NCBI GenBank assembly: GCA_051650105.1
Contig: JBOFIJ010000017.1
Span: 40,042-104,041, forward strand
Reading direction: 5' to 3'
Length of the DNA: 64,000 nucleotides
Source of the DNA: CAMWXW01 sp051650105
GTDB taxonomy: Bacteria > Desulfobacterota > Desulfovibrionia > Desulfovibrionales > Desulfovibrionaceae
In this document: positions 1 through 9,583 of the stretch, one piece after another
Numbering within the stretch: the first letter of the stretch is position 1
Layout of the letters: each line of letters opens with the position of its first letter
Translations under genes and position numbers: made by a program
The notes under the pieces: generated by a model
Told to the model about the DNA's origin: nothing
What the model saw: the letters and a program-made list of their open reading frames with translations, nothing else
The model's database searches: none

Positions 1-1
1 G

Positions 2-223
2 GCGTTAGGTGTTTATGTTGAAGAAGGAGAGGACTATATAAGAATAGAGGGTAGTTCAAAAATAGTAGGAGGCAAAAGAATTTCTACGTATAATGATCAC
101 AGAATAGCAATGGCTTGCGGAATAATAAAGGCAATAGGCATAGATATAGAAATAGAAAATATGGATTGTGTGAATAAGTCGTATCCGGCATTTTGGAAAG
201 ATATAGGAAAAGAAGAAAGGTAA
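2..223 (+). CDS. aroA: 3-phosphoshikimate 1-carboxyvinyltransferase, C-terminal part (cut by window edge)
   Basis: The frame is open from the left edge to a TAA at 221-223, giving 73 residues. It contains the EPSP-synthase signature TYNDHRIAM near residue 29 and ends with a KSYPAFWKD-type tail, both typical of the C-terminal domain of this family. The enzyme joins phosphoenolpyruvate to shikimate-3-phosphate in the chorismate pathway in the cytoplasm. The start lies outside the window. recJ begins 13 bases after the stop on the same strand, so the two may be co-transcribed. The family call rests on a short but very diagnostic motif. Confidence 0.9.
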   Translation, partial: ALGVYVEEGEDYIRIEGSSKIVGGKRISTYNDHRIAMACGIIKAIGIDIEIENMDCVNKSYPAFWKDIGKEER

Positions 224-236
224 TAGGAAATATTAT

Positions 237-1949
237 ATGCAATATATCTGGAAGAATCGTAAAGAATGTGAAGAATTAGCGAAAGAATGTAGTCTATTGA
301 TAGAGAAGATGGAGATTTCATCTTTTTTAGCTCACGTCTTATGTATGCGTGATATAGAAATGGCACACGTGGAGGAATATCTATATCCAGGATTATCTAA
401 ATTACACAGTAAAGAGCTTTGGCAGGGTTTTGAGAATGCTGCGAAAATTTTTGCAGAAGCATTGCTTTCGGGAAAACGTTGTGCTGTGTGGGGAGATTAT
501 GATGTAGATGGAACAACAGCGGCTGCATTGGTATATGATATTGTTACACAGCATGGTTTTTCATTAGAGTGTTATATTCCTCATAGAGAAGAAGGATATG
601 GAGTAACAAAGAAAGGATTAGAGTATTTGGCAGCAAAAGGTGTGAATGTAATTCTTACTGTAGATTGTGGTATATCGGATGTCTCTTCAGTCTCTTATGC
701 AAAAGAGTTGTTTATGGATATTATTATAACAGATCATCATACTCCACCAAAAGAGCTTCCTAATGCATTAGCAATTTGTAATCCTAAATTATATAAAACA
801 GAGGGACAGGATATAGCGGGTGTTGGAGTGGCTTTTATTTTTATGGCGATGGTGAATACTATAATAAAAGTGCATACGAAAAAGGATGTTCCTATGAAGG
901 ATGTCTTGGATCTTGTTGCGCTTGGAAGTATAGCAGATTTAGTGCCTTTGCGGGGTCAGAACAGGGTTTTAGTAAAAAATGGTTTGCTTTTGCTAAAAGA
1001 GGCGAAACGTCCTGGTATTCAGGCATTAAAAGAAGTTTGTGGTATAAAGCCAACAGCAGAAGTGAGCCCTGGTAAAGTTGGTTTTTCTTTAGCACCTCGA
1101 ATTAATGCTGCTGGAAGGATGTCTCATGCAAAAGAGGCATGGGAATTATTAACAAGTACTACTATTGATGGAGCAAGAGAAATAGCTAAGCAATTAGATG
1201 CTTTAAATAAAGAACGTCAGGATGAATGTGAGAGAATTTTAGAAGAGGCACGGATTGTTGCTAAAGAATATAGCCATGCTCGTAGTTTAGTTTTATTTGG
1301 AGAAGAATGGCATCATGGAATTATAGGAATAGTAGCATCTAATATAGTGGAAGAATTTTACAAACCTACAGTTATTTTAACGAGGGATCATGCTTTTGTT
1401 AAAGGTTCAGCACGTTCTATAGCGGAGTTAAATTTATATGAAGCTTTGGAATCTTGCAAAGATCTTTTTATCCGATTTGGTGGGCATAAAGCGGCAGCGG
1501 GAATGAGTATGGTAGAAGGAAATGTGGGGTTTTTCCGAGAAAAGTTTGAACGTATTGTTGTTTCACAGATAGGAGAAGATGCTTTACGACCTTCTCTTAG
1601 AATAGATGGACAATATTCGTTTGAATTTGCAACGCAAAGGACATTTCAAGAAGATATTACTTGTTTACAGCCTTTTGGAATGTCTAATCCAGAGCCAATT
1701 TTTGCTTCATATCCAGTTTGTATAAAAGAGATTAGGCATTTTGGACAATATAAAAATCATGTCATGCTTTCATTACAAGATTCGAAAACAGGCATTCGTT
1801 TAAAGGCCAAAATATGGAATAAAGGCCAAAATTTTTCTAGTACGGACATTAATAAAGTGATGGAAATAGCATATTCTCCTGTTATAGAAGAAGAAAAGGG
1901 GTTACCTCAAATAACAGTAAAGATACGAGATTGGCGTTGGTTGGAATAA
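237..1949 (+). CDS. recJ: Single-stranded-DNA-specific 5'-3' exonuclease RecJ
   Basis: A 570-residue protein of normal length for RecJ. The DHH-family metal-binding motifs appear in order: DYDVDGTTAAA near residue 87, VDCGISD near 143, ITDHHTPP near 163, and a DHHA1-type GGHKAAAGM near 418. RecJ degrades single-stranded DNA 5' to 3' in RecF-pathway recombination, mismatch repair and replication-fork rescue. The ATG follows the aroA stop closely with only a weak upstream AGGAAA, which suggests coupling to aroA. No lesion or missing catalytic residue is visible. The 254 bases after the stop hold no convincing gene; a GCGTAAG/CTTACGT inverted repeat at about 1976-2006 lacks a T-run. Confidence 0.96.
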   Translation: MQYIWKNRKECEELAKECSLLIEKMEISSFLAHVLCMRDIEMAHVEEYLYPGLSKLHSKELWQGFENAAKIFAEALLSGKRCAVWGDYDVDGTTAAALVYDIVTQHGFSLECYIPHREEGYGVTKKGLEYLAAKGVNVILTVDCGISDVSSVSYAKELFMDIIITDHHTPPKELPNALAICNPKLYKTEGQDIAGVGVAFIFMAMVNTIIKVHTKKDVPMKDVLDLVALGSIADLVPLRGQNRVLVKNGLLLLKEAKRPGIQALKEVCGIKPTAEVSPGKVGFSLAPRINAAGRMSHAKEAWELLTSTTIDGAREIAKQLDALNKERQDECERILEEARIVAKEYSHARSLVLFGEEWHHGIIGIVASNIVEEFYKPTVILTRDHAFVKGSARSIAELNLYEALESCKDLFIRFGGHKAAAGMSMVEGNVGFFREKFERIVVSQIGEDALRPSLRIDGQYSFEFATQRTFQEDITCLQPFGMSNPEPIFASYPVCIKEIRHFGQYKNHVMLSLQDSKTGIRLKAKIWNKGQNFSSTDINKVMEIAYSPVIEEEKGLPQITVKIRDWRWLE

Positions 1950-2203
1950 GAGAGTAGTAATAAATTTCATGCACTGCGTAAGTGGTATTATTGTGAGCTT
2001 ACGTAATAGCTCTGTTATGGAAAGTATAGTGAATTTAGGTTCATGAGGTAATGGTGCAGATTCAATTATTGTGGGGAGATCTTTGTTTTCTAGGAAGAAG
2101 TATACTATACTGGTGGCAATTATTACATAGTATCATAACAATATATATTTTTTTTGTGGTAGACTGTAGCTGTAAAACTGTGCATTGTATTGAAGAAATA
2201 TAC

Positions 2204-4114
2204 TTAATAAATACCTTCAGATCGTATAATATTATCTTGAGTTTCTTTTCCTATGATAGTTGTTGGAATTGGTGCAAATGTTCCATTTTCCTTTTCTTTA
2301 AATTGTATACAGATATTAAGCATATCGTGGTGTTGTGAAGTGATATTTTTCTGTGCTATTTCCGAAGATATAATCATTTGAAAGAGTTCTTTAGAAAACG
2401 TATCTTTATGTTTTATAAGCATATTTTGTAGTATTTCTGGATGGGTTGTATAATTATATAAATATATTCTGTCACCGCTTTGTAATTGTATGGAATCTTG
2501 ATAAATGCTTGTTGATTTTTGTGAAGTTGTCACTGTGCTGCTCTGCTCTGATAGTTCAGATTCAATATGGAGGATTTTTGGAATTCCCATAGATGCATAG
2601 CGTACTAAACCAGTTTCTAAATTAATAAAACCAGTAAGAAGGGTATGAGAGCATTGATGAGTAGTATCGCCCTGCATAATTGTATACAAAGCGTTAATGC
2701 TTTCAAAAGGGTTATATGTGTGTTTCATAACTCCTTTAAGAATTTTTAGTGTTGTAGATGCCCAAAGAACAGATTTAAGACTTTGTTCAGGAAATTCACC
2801 GAGTGTAAAATATAATATTTTAGGGGTAAGTAGGGCGAAATCATAAAATGTATTTGGGATTTTTGAAGATGAAAGGGTATTAACAAGTAGTATAAAATGA
2901 GGGTTATTTTTGAATTGAGAAAGATTTGGAATAAAACTATTTTGTATGTTCATGCAAAGAGTATTTTTTGTATCATCATCTGTCTTGTTGTTTTCAACAA
3001 AAGAATCAATTTTTTTAGTGAGAGAGTGAAGAATTTTTGTGAACAAAAGAGAAATATTTCCAAGATCTCCTTTTTTATGTAATAGAGGAAGTGTACTTTG
3101 TATAGCCATAATATCTATTCTTGAAAAAGTGGAAAAATTTTCAGAAAATATACGAAATTGTTCAATAGATTTTTTTAAAGGGAGAAAAGAAACAGTAACA
3201 ATAAGAGGAATAAGTAATGTATACAGCAGCAGTAATATAAGGGTGATGGAAAGGAGAGTAAAAAGCACGTTATTAAGAGTTGAAATAAGTGGGGATAATG
3301 TTTTACTTATGATGAGATAGCCTTGCAAAATAGGCATGTATTTTGTTGCATAGAGGGTGGTATCGTTGTTACCATACTGTATATAAGTAGGTATATTCTT
3401 TTTAGCATTTTGAATTGCCAAAAGTAGAGGTGTATTTGTAAGAGTGTGAATAGCATCTTTATTTACAAAAGAAAGTGTATATTGTGAGGATGAAAAGGAT
3501 GTAAGTACTTTCTTTCTGATGTGAGTATATTTTTCTTTTGTAAGAATTGTTTTATCTAATAAACTATGTTGTTTAGAAAAAAGAAGAAAAGAATTGTATT
3601 TTTTGAATGGAACAAGAAAAAAGCTTTGTGCTATGGAGGAGTTTGGGTCCATTTGTAAAAAGGAATATGTATTTTCTGGTGGAAGAGTGTCTGTTTTTCC
3701 AGTAAAAAGAGTGAGATTCCTAAGTGTTGAGATATCATTTTTTCCTGTTAAAGAGAGTATTTTATCCCCTTCATGGCTAAAGATATAAATATAAATTCCT
3801 TTTTCTTTTGCATTATTTAGTAATTTTTGTATTGTAGGGGAGTGTTTTTCTTTGGGGGAATATTGTGATACAATGGTGTGAGCAAGAGAAGTAAATAATT
3901 TTTTTTCTTTAATAAAATGGGCTTCATTTAGTATTTCTTCCATGTATTTTGCATGAAGCATTAACTCAACATTTTTGTTATCTTGTATTGCAGAAGTTTT
4001 TTCTATATTCTGTAACGTATATTGCATTATGTTGTATGCTGTGAAGACAAGTAAAACAGCCAGCATCCATACAGCAAAAAGAATTGAGGAAGATATTTTA
4101 CGTTCTGTGTTCAT
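2204..4114 (-). CDS. Membrane sensor-like protein with degenerate SpoIIE/RsbU-type PP2C domain
   Basis: A 636-residue protein. An N-terminal membrane segment (about 12-34), a roughly 245-residue extracytoplasmic region and a second hydrophobic segment (about 285-315) resemble a sensor module, followed by a possible HAMP-like stretch. Residues about 405-615 follow the SpoIIE/RsbU phosphatase fold: FYDF at 423-426, a LETGLVRYASMG strand pair near 481, and SGDRIYLYNYT near 548. The catalytic acidic residues are largely gone: the position of GGD before FYD reads PNT, GDVSG reads GEFPE, TDG reads NYT, and the final DDxT reads HDML. I infer a pseudophosphatase that binds or signals rather than dephosphorylates. 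No partner kinase or anti-sigma gene is adjacent. The fold is inferred by eye. Confidence 0.65.
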   Translation of the reverse strand: MNTERKISSSILFAVWMLAVLLVFTAYNIMQYTLQNIEKTSAIQDNKNVELMLHAKYMEEILNEAHFIKEKKLFTSLAHTIVSQYSPKEKHSPTIQKLLNNAKEKGIYIYIFSHEGDKILSLTGKNDISTLRNLTLFTGKTDTLPPENTYSFLQMDPNSSIAQSFFLVPFKKYNSFLLFSKQHSLLDKTILTKEKYTHIRKKVLTSFSSSQYTLSFVNKDAIHTLTNTPLLLAIQNAKKNIPTYIQYGNNDTTLYATKYMPILQGYLIISKTLSPLISTLNNVLFTLLSITLILLLLYTLLIPLIVTVSFLPLKKSIEQFRIFSENFSTFSRIDIMAIQSTLPLLHKKGDLGNISLLFTKILHSLTKKIDSFVENNKTDDDTKNTLCMNIQNSFIPNLSQFKNNPHFILLVNTLSSSKIPNTFYDFALLTPKILYFTLGEFPEQSLKSVLWASTTLKILKGVMKHTYNPFESINALYTIMQGDTTHQCSHTLLTGFINLETGLVRYASMGIPKILHIESELSEQSSTVTTSQKSTSIYQDSIQLQSGDRIYLYNYTTHPEILQNMLIKHKDTFSKELFQMIISSEIAQKNITSQHHDMLNICIQFKEKENGTFAPIPTTIIGKETQDNIIRSEGIY

Positions 4115-4224
4115 GAAATACCTATTTAAGTGAAAGGGGTTTCAACAAGAACGTAATCAGTAATTATAGAATATTCTTTAGAGGGGATGTAGAGAAAGAT
4201 ATATAATAAAAAATATGGGAGGCT

Positions 4225-5253
4225 TTATGAGAAAGAGTCATCATCTTCTGTTTCATCAATACTTTCGTTAAGCGCATTAGCTATTTCTTGAAGAATAAAT
4301 TGTCTACTATCTTCAGTTGGAATATTTTTAAGAGGCACTTCAGCTCGTGCCATATTTCTGTGTCCACCGGCAGAACCAATATCATTAAAGGCTATAGTGG
4401 CGAGTCGTCCAAGATCTCGATCAAGGTCTCCTCCTCTAAAAATGATAATAACTTTGTCATCACATTTTCCAGCAACAGCAACCCATTGGATTTCTCTCAC
4501 TCTCATACAAAAATCAGCGATAGCAACGAGAATATCAGGGCTTGGAACGGTGTCGACATATGTAAAAACTTCGCACGATTGCTCTCCAATGGGAGTGGAA
4601 TTTTCAAAAGCAAGTGAGAAATAGGGCAGCCATGTTACTTTATATTCGCTTTTTAATATATGTGATCGCAATTCAGAATTGGCAAATTTAGCAAGATACT
4701 GAAATGCTCTCATATCAACTTCTGAGCCAGAACGTTCAAAGAGTCCTGTATCTGTTCGAATACCAAGTTGCAATGCGGTGGCTATTTTGGGGCTTGGTTT
4801 TATATCAAGATTATAGAGGTATTCGGTCATTATTGTAGCAGTGGCACCATATGTTGGTCGGATATCAATTAATTTTCCTTTTTCAAAACTAATTTCTTCT
4901 TTTTCTGGGTGGTGATCAATTATAATAGAATAGTTAATATCTTTAAATAAGTCATTATGGTCAGGCTGAGCGTCAACAATGGCAAAACGATCGTATTCTT
5001 GTACCATAGCGGGTGTGAATTGATCTAAAGAGATATGTAGCAACCTTAACATAGCCAAATTATCGGGTCGCGTCATAGTAGTTGGGCTTGCAATAGTAAC
5101 AGAACGCACTCGTTTTAGCATAATTCTTCTAAGGGAAAGAGCAGAGGAAACAGCGTCTGGATCAGCAATTATGGTAATAAGCCAACGTTCGTCCCTGGAA
5201 AATAACGTTAATAAATGCTCTAGTTGTTTATCGAGATTTTTGAAATATGCCAT
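4225..5253 (-). CDS. DHH/DHHA1-family phosphoesterase (NrnA-like)
   Basis: A 342-residue protein with the DHH-family layout: ADPDAVSSALSLRR near residue 30, IVDAQPDHND near 97, the signature IIDHHPE near 112, and a C-terminal DHHA1-type GGHRNMARAEVP near 309. Proteins of this type hydrolyse short oligonucleotides, cyclic dinucleotide products or phosphoadenosine phosphate; which of these applies cannot be read from sequence. The first motif differs from the usual DxDGxxSA form (DPDAVSSA). I chose the ATG at 5253 because a strong GGAGGGGG lies just upstream; a longer frame to 5277 has no such site. An acidic Glu/Asp-rich tail closes the protein. It is separated by 110 bases from the PP2C-like gene. 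Confidence 0.85.
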   Translation of the reverse strand: MAYFKNLDKQLEHLLTLFSRDERWLITIIADPDAVSSALSLRRIMLKRVRSVTIASPTTMTRPDNLAMLRLLHISLDQFTPAMVQEYDRFAIVDAQPDHNDLFKDINYSIIIDHHPEKEEISFEKGKLIDIRPTYGATATIMTEYLYNLDIKPSPKIATALQLGIRTDTGLFERSGSEVDMRAFQYLAKFANSELRSHILKSEYKVTWLPYFSLAFENSTPIGEQSCEVFTYVDTVPSPDILVAIADFCMRVREIQWVAVAGKCDDKVIIIFRGGDLDRDLGRLATIAFNDIGSAGGHRNMARAEVPLKNIPTEDSRQFILQEIANALNESIDETEDDDSFS

Positions 5254-5638
5254 TCCCCCTCCACAAAGTGATGTCAAGTATACACAACTTTCTCATTTTT
5301 GTAAATCTTTCTTCAGCTGTATTCTTTCTTAGTGAAGAGACGCCATAAAAGTGTAAATAATGATAAAAATAGACAGAGAAGTGAACTATATGGCATAGGA
5401 ATACCATTTAAATACAAGGGATATAGAATGCATATGTTGTGCCTTTGTTTGGTATAGAATTGCTTTTACTTTTATTTACTTTAAAATAATGAAGAAAAAT
5501 GGGGGAATGCGGGTATTATTTGTGCCATTATCGTATATTCTCTTGTATTTATTTTCAAAGTGATTAACATATAACGGTAGTGTAGTTGTGGCCATTGTAT
5601 ACACGTATGTTGTACCTTATAGAGGGAGTTTTTTTACC
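5254..5638. other. Intergenic region between divergent genes, no gene seen
   Basis: This 385-base AT-rich stretch separates the minus-strand DHH gene from the large plus-strand unknown gene, so promoters for both should lie here. I could not place a -35/-10 pair with good spacing for either. The frame of the downstream gene can be extended to a GTG at 5588, but that start has no ribosome-binding site. No RNA gene or long repeat is visible. Confidence 0.6.
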
Positions 5639-8600
5639 ATGAATACGGGAGCAATAACAACAAGTGCTTTAGTTGCGAATACTTTGGAAGTAGCAAGTGG
5701 AGTCGAAGCAACGGGTGATACCCAAAGGATCTCTGTTAGAGTATCTGTTGTTGAGAGAAGGCAAACTCTTTTTGAGGGGCTTTCTCATTCTTTGATTTCT
5801 GAGAGACCGATTTTTCAAAGGCATATACAAAGTCAGTGGTCCCCAAATGGGTGCGCACCACTAATTCTCGAAGCTGCTGGTCTTCAGCTAGAACGTTTTC
5901 AAAATATGTTAGGTCAGGAAGGGTATTCTCCAGAGAACGTACTAAGAGTGTTCAATCGTGATAAGCGTGAGACAGTTGAGAAAGTTCTTGCTCTTCTTTC
6001 TACTAAGGGAATAGATGAATTTACTAGAGAATTTGATGTTTGTAGTTATTTGAATGTATTGTATAAAGAATTGCAAAAGTTTGTATCTGTATGTCCTTCT
6101 CTTTCCGAAAAGATTTCTTTTTCACTAGCATTACTCACCTCATTATGTGAAGAACATCATCTTATTCCATCTTCTCAAGAGCGACGGGCACAGCAAGCAG
6201 ATAGGGTGGTTACGGGTGCAACTGGAACTGTGCCATCCTCTGTGGCTGTGGAAGAAGGAAGAAGTGGAAGACGAAGTCGATCTCCTGAGCAACGTCTCGT
6301 TTGTGAGATCGAAAATCGTTTACAATCCATGCTAGTATTTTCTGTAGAGGATGTTGTCACTTTTTGCCAAGAAATGAATAAATACAGTTCGGTATTGCTT
6401 TCTACTTCTCTTGCGAAGCTGTGTATAAATAAATTGAGCCTTTTTCTTAAGAATTATCGTGTTGTTGAATCTAGTAGAGGTTATTATAGGTGTCTTGAAT
6501 TGATAAAAGTTTTTATTGAGAATGTTACTTCTAGTCGAGTTCTTGAGTGTGATCTTGGATTTGCTTCTTTTACAGGATATATTAAAAAACTTGTTGACAG
6601 ATATATTGCAAAACATGCACATACAGCAGCTAGGTTTGAATCATTGTCCGATGCTAGTGTGCAAGAGGTAACGTGGTTTAGTGGTTTTACTTTTTCAAGT
6701 ATGGGAAGAAGGCATTCTTCTGAAAGTAGAAGGACATCTGTTAATTTGGGGGAAAGCCCAGTATTGCTATCAGCTGGTGAAAGCGTTAGATATATCAATG
6801 AAACGAGAATAGATGATATGGCATCTTTAGGCCAGTATTTGACAGCAGTATCTTCTCTGGATTTTACTAAAAATAGTAGGCTTGTGAGCCTTGTAATTGA
6901 TAGACTGAAGAATCTTGAAGAAAGTTTGATTCAGCAATGTCTATACGCATCAAAATCAGTTATTTTATCTTTACAGAGTCTTTTAGCCGTACTGTTGAGT
7001 CATGAAAAAAGACAAGAGCATCGCACAGGAAGATCAAGTTGTGTTGAAGGTATACAGAGCTTACAAGCAGAAATCGCTCGGAGTATTCAGTCTCATAATG
7101 TTGGCGTTATGAGGCGGATGAGAGAGTCTGAATATGGGAGTGAAGTAGTACGGGCATTGGAGCAGATGATAATGGATTCAGAATCTTCTCTGAGTGCTGT
7201 TGCTGAGGCATTCTCTTCTGGAACAAGTATTATGTTGGAAGAGTCTACAGTGCAGGCTGTGATACAAGCAATAAAGTTTGGAATGCGATATTGTCAAACA
7301 TCGGGTATTGTATTGTCTGATCGCGTTCTGCATTCTATTCGCAATACACTGAAAGAGGCACAAAGAGTTCTTCCTTTGCATAGTCCTTTGAGAAGTGAGA
7401 CTAGACAATTGTTGGATAATGTAAATGCCATATTAGATACGAGACGAATGGGTGGTGTGGGATCTTTTGGTATAGTGTTAGAACCAGGTGATGAGGAATC
7501 ATTAATAAAGTATGCTGGGGCAATAATATTAGATACCCACCAATTGTTGGTATCATTCATAAAGAGTGTTATGGTGCGTTCTCATGTTAACTCTATTCGT
7601 CTCACAACAGCTGTTATCAAAGTATTAAGCGAAAGTGAACTATCTGGTTCATTATTAAGCCTTTGTAAGCAGGGGGGTGAGTCTACACTGCAGGTACTAA
7701 GAGGATATTTATTGGGGATACTTAATGAGAGAGATAATGATACTTCTGAGGGAAAGAGAGAAACAGCAATATTATTGCCAATTCTTTCAGTAGTTCGTCG
7801 TTTAGTAGCTCTTGTCGATTCTGTGTTGAGAGAGAGAACTTCTTCAGGAAGTAGTGCAGTAGGTGGTACTACTCAAGGGCGTAGGGAAAAAATGGCTTCT
7901 TTTAAGATTTCTGTTTTTCGTGCGGACTCAAAAGAGGCTGTGCATACAGGAGTTTTTGTTGAAGGGACACGGGATATTGGTACAGGAGGAGAGAGGAGAG
8001 AAAGTATAAAGAGTGATAAAGCATGGGGAGGAGCGCCTGGAAGAGATGGAAGAGTTGCGGTAGAAATGAGAGGTGCTGTTGGTGGGGAAGAAAGACTTCC
8101 TTTACATTTAAGAAGATTGAGTGTACAAGAACCACAGTATGAGTATGAAGGGCAAAGAACAGGTATGCAAGGAAGAAGGCAAGTTCCTAGAAGAAGAGAT
8201 AGTGGTACTGAGAGAGGACTAGAAGGTATAGCTGGTATGCTGGGAGAAGTAAGTCATTCTGGAGCACCTCTTGTAGCTGGTACTGGTGAGCCAAGTTTTG
8301 CTCCAGGAAGGGTTGTCTTTATTGCCCGAGAAAATGAGGATGTTGCTGCAGTTCCTGCAGGGGATGCCAGAGTGGTAGCTATGTTTGAACAAAATACAAG
8401 AATGCGATATTCATACGTGCATAGATATATTGATATACGAACAAGTGCCAATGGAAGATCTATGCCTGTACTACATAAAATAAAGGTGTTAGATCCAAAT
8501 GGATATCTAAAACGTGATACTTGGAGAAGTGTTGAAAGTGTTCCACAACCACGAGTAGAAACACTGACAATACCAACATCACCTCATAGAGGGGGAGGGA

Positions 8601-8761
8601 TGAGAATGAATACGTATTCCTTTGATAGTGTGATTGAAGTAAATAGAGCCAGAATAAGACCGGTAAGAGAGGAAAGATCTCCACCTACTGCACAAGTGGG
8701 GTTAAGACGAGAATCTAGTAGGCACAGAAATTCTAGTAGAGCATCCTTCCTTAATATATAG
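5639..8761 (+). CDS. Large Arg/Ser-rich protein of unknown function, candidate secreted effector
   Basis: I do not recognise this 1040-residue protein. The ATG at 5639 is preceded by AGAGGGAG at a workable distance, better than a GTG at 5588. It has no signal peptide, no membrane segment and no known catalytic motif. Residues about 1-700 look mostly alpha-helical, with segments rich in Leu, Ser and Arg separated by polar linkers such as GRSGRRSRSPEQR near 213. From about 740 on it is glycine-, arginine- and serine-rich and probably disordered, with a short ordered block around 885-935, ending in RESSRHRNSSRAS. The strong bias to Arg over Lys is unlike its neighbours in this AT-rich genome. 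It stands alone, with a terminator directly after. A host-directed effector is a guess from composition. Confidence 0.85.
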   Translation: MNTGAITTSALVANTLEVASGVEATGDTQRISVRVSVVERRQTLFEGLSHSLISERPIFQRHIQSQWSPNGCAPLILEAAGLQLERFQNMLGQEGYSPENVLRVFNRDKRETVEKVLALLSTKGIDEFTREFDVCSYLNVLYKELQKFVSVCPSLSEKISFSLALLTSLCEEHHLIPSSQERRAQQADRVVTGATGTVPSSVAVEEGRSGRRSRSPEQRLVCEIENRLQSMLVFSVEDVVTFCQEMNKYSSVLLSTSLAKLCINKLSLFLKNYRVVESSRGYYRCLELIKVFIENVTSSRVLECDLGFASFTGYIKKLVDRYIAKHAHTAARFESLSDASVQEVTWFSGFTFSSMGRRHSSESRRTSVNLGESPVLLSAGESVRYINETRIDDMASLGQYLTAVSSLDFTKNSRLVSLVIDRLKNLEESLIQQCLYASKSVILSLQSLLAVLLSHEKRQEHRTGRSSCVEGIQSLQAEIARSIQSHNVGVMRRMRESEYGSEVVRALEQMIMDSESSLSAVAEAFSSGTSIMLEESTVQAVIQAIKFGMRYCQTSGIVLSDRVLHSIRNTLKEAQRVLPLHSPLRSETRQLLDNVNAILDTRRMGGVGSFGIVLEPGDEESLIKYAGAIILDTHQLLVSFIKSVMVRSHVNSIRLTTAVIKVLSESELSGSLLSLCKQGGESTLQVLRGYLLGILNERDNDTSEGKRETAILLPILSVVRRLVALVDSVLRERTSSGSSAVGGTTQGRREKMASFKISVFRADSKEAVHTGVFVEGTRDIGTGGERRESIKSDKAWGGAPGRDGRVAVEMRGAVGGEERLPLHLRRLSVQEPQYEYEGQRTGMQGRRQVPRRRDSGTERGLEGIAGMLGEVSHSGAPLVAGTGEPSFAPGRVVFIARENEDVAAVPAGDARVVAMFEQNTRMRYSYVHRYIDIRTSANGRSMPVLHKIKVLDPNGYLKRDTWRSVESVPQPRVETLTIPTSPHRGGGMRMNTYSFDSVIEVNRARIRPVREERSPPTAQVGLRRESSRHRNSSRASFLNI

Positions 8762-8772
8762 TGTTATATTAT

Positions 8773-8809
8773 AAAAGATGAGATTGTACGTCGTGCAGTC
8801 TCATCTTTT
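8773..8809. terminator. Bidirectional Rho-independent terminator
   Basis: A perfect 11-base inverted repeat, AAAAGATGAGA at 8773-8783 and TCTCATCTTTT at 8799-8809, can be extended inward by further pairs. It carries A-runs and T-runs at its ends, so it can work in both directions. It sits between the convergent 3' ends of the large unknown gene and fdhB. Confidence 0.85.
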
Positions 8810-8826
8810 ATATATTGTATAGAGAG

Positions 8827-9573
8827 TTATGCTGGTTTTTTCCCGCCACCAAGAGTTGCAAAGAATTGTCTTCTGGATAAGTCTTTTTTCTCATCGGTTT
8901 TGTCACTAGCATCAGCAACGGCATATTCATAGTAATCACTTGGAGGAAATGTGTATAAATAGATGATTCGCACAGAGTTTGGATCGCCAAGTTGTGCTTG
9001 TGGATATCGAGGCTTAACTTCTTCTAGACGTTTGTGTGCAAGAGCATACATTTCATCATATGTTCCATAGTTCATGCATCCAGAATGGCATGTCAAAACG
9101 CAAGATGGAATCATTCCTTCTTGAATACGGTCGAAGCACAAATTACATTTGCTAACAAGTTTTGTTTTTTCATCTCTTCTAGGAATATTATAGGGACATG
9201 CTTCACGAACATCTTCAAAATTAGTGAGTTCTTTTGTTTTTTCGTGATATAGGACAATACCTGTTGCTGGATCTGTTGTAATAGCGCCTTCCACATTCAT
9301 ATCAGCTTCTGCTTGGCATGGAGCATCAAAACAATGTCTACACTGTTCAGGAAAAAAGAGCCATTCTACTTTATTGTTATATTCTTTTTCTTCAAAACGA
9401 ACAAGTTTGAATTGTTCAGGGTTAAGATCTGGTGGATTCTGATAACTACCAGTATTCTTTGTAGGGATGGTTGGTTGGTCTTTCCATTGTTCACAAGCAA
9501 CTTGGCATCCTTTACATGCATCACATGCACTAAGATCAATAAAAAATCCTAAACCACTATTGTCTTCTTTCAT
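8827..9573 (-). CDS. fdhB: Formate dehydrogenase iron-sulfur (beta) subunit
   Basis: A 248-residue ferredoxin-like subunit that carries electrons from the catalytic FdhA subunit. Cysteine clusters fit several [4Fe-4S] sites: CDACKGCQVAC near residue 17, CRHCFDAPC near 77, then CNLCFDRI and SCVLTCHSGC in the middle of the protein. There is no signal peptide, so it is probably exported together with FdhA through the Tat system, as in related enzymes. It lacks the C-terminal transmembrane helix of FdnH-like subunits, suggesting a soluble periplasmic FdhAB dimer. The ATG has an ideal AGGAGG, which overlaps the fdhA stop region; the intergenic gap is only 10 bases. No cytochrome subunit follows; a terminator does. 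Confidence 0.93.
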   Translation of the reverse strand: MKEDNSGLGFFIDLSACDACKGCQVACEQWKDQPTIPTKNTGSYQNPPDLNPEQFKLVRFEEKEYNNKVEWLFFPEQCRHCFDAPCQAEADMNVEGAITTDPATGIVLYHEKTKELTNFEDVREACPYNIPRRDEKTKLVSKCNLCFDRIQEGMIPSCVLTCHSGCMNYGTYDEMYALAHKRLEEVKPRYPQAQLGDPNSVRIIYLYTFPPSDYYEYAVADASDKTDEKKDLSRRQFFATLGGGKKPA

Positions 9574-9583
9574 AAATGCCTCC

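Noticed and set aside
1976..2006. Terminator after recJ
   Set aside because: The GCGTAAG/CTTACGT repeat has a long loop and is not followed by a T-run.
2051..2338. Plus-strand 95-codon frame after recJ
   Set aside because: No ribosome-binding site, Cys/Ile-rich atypical composition, and it overlaps the 3' end of the convincing minus-strand gene.
5588..5638. GTG start extending the large unknown protein by 17 residues
   Set aside because: No ribosome-binding site before the GTG, whereas the ATG at 5639 has AGAGGGAG upstream.
6175..8684. Several long reverse-strand frames inside the large unknown gene
   Set aside because: They have no ribosome-binding sites or recognisable families and are explained as shadows of the plus-strand gene.
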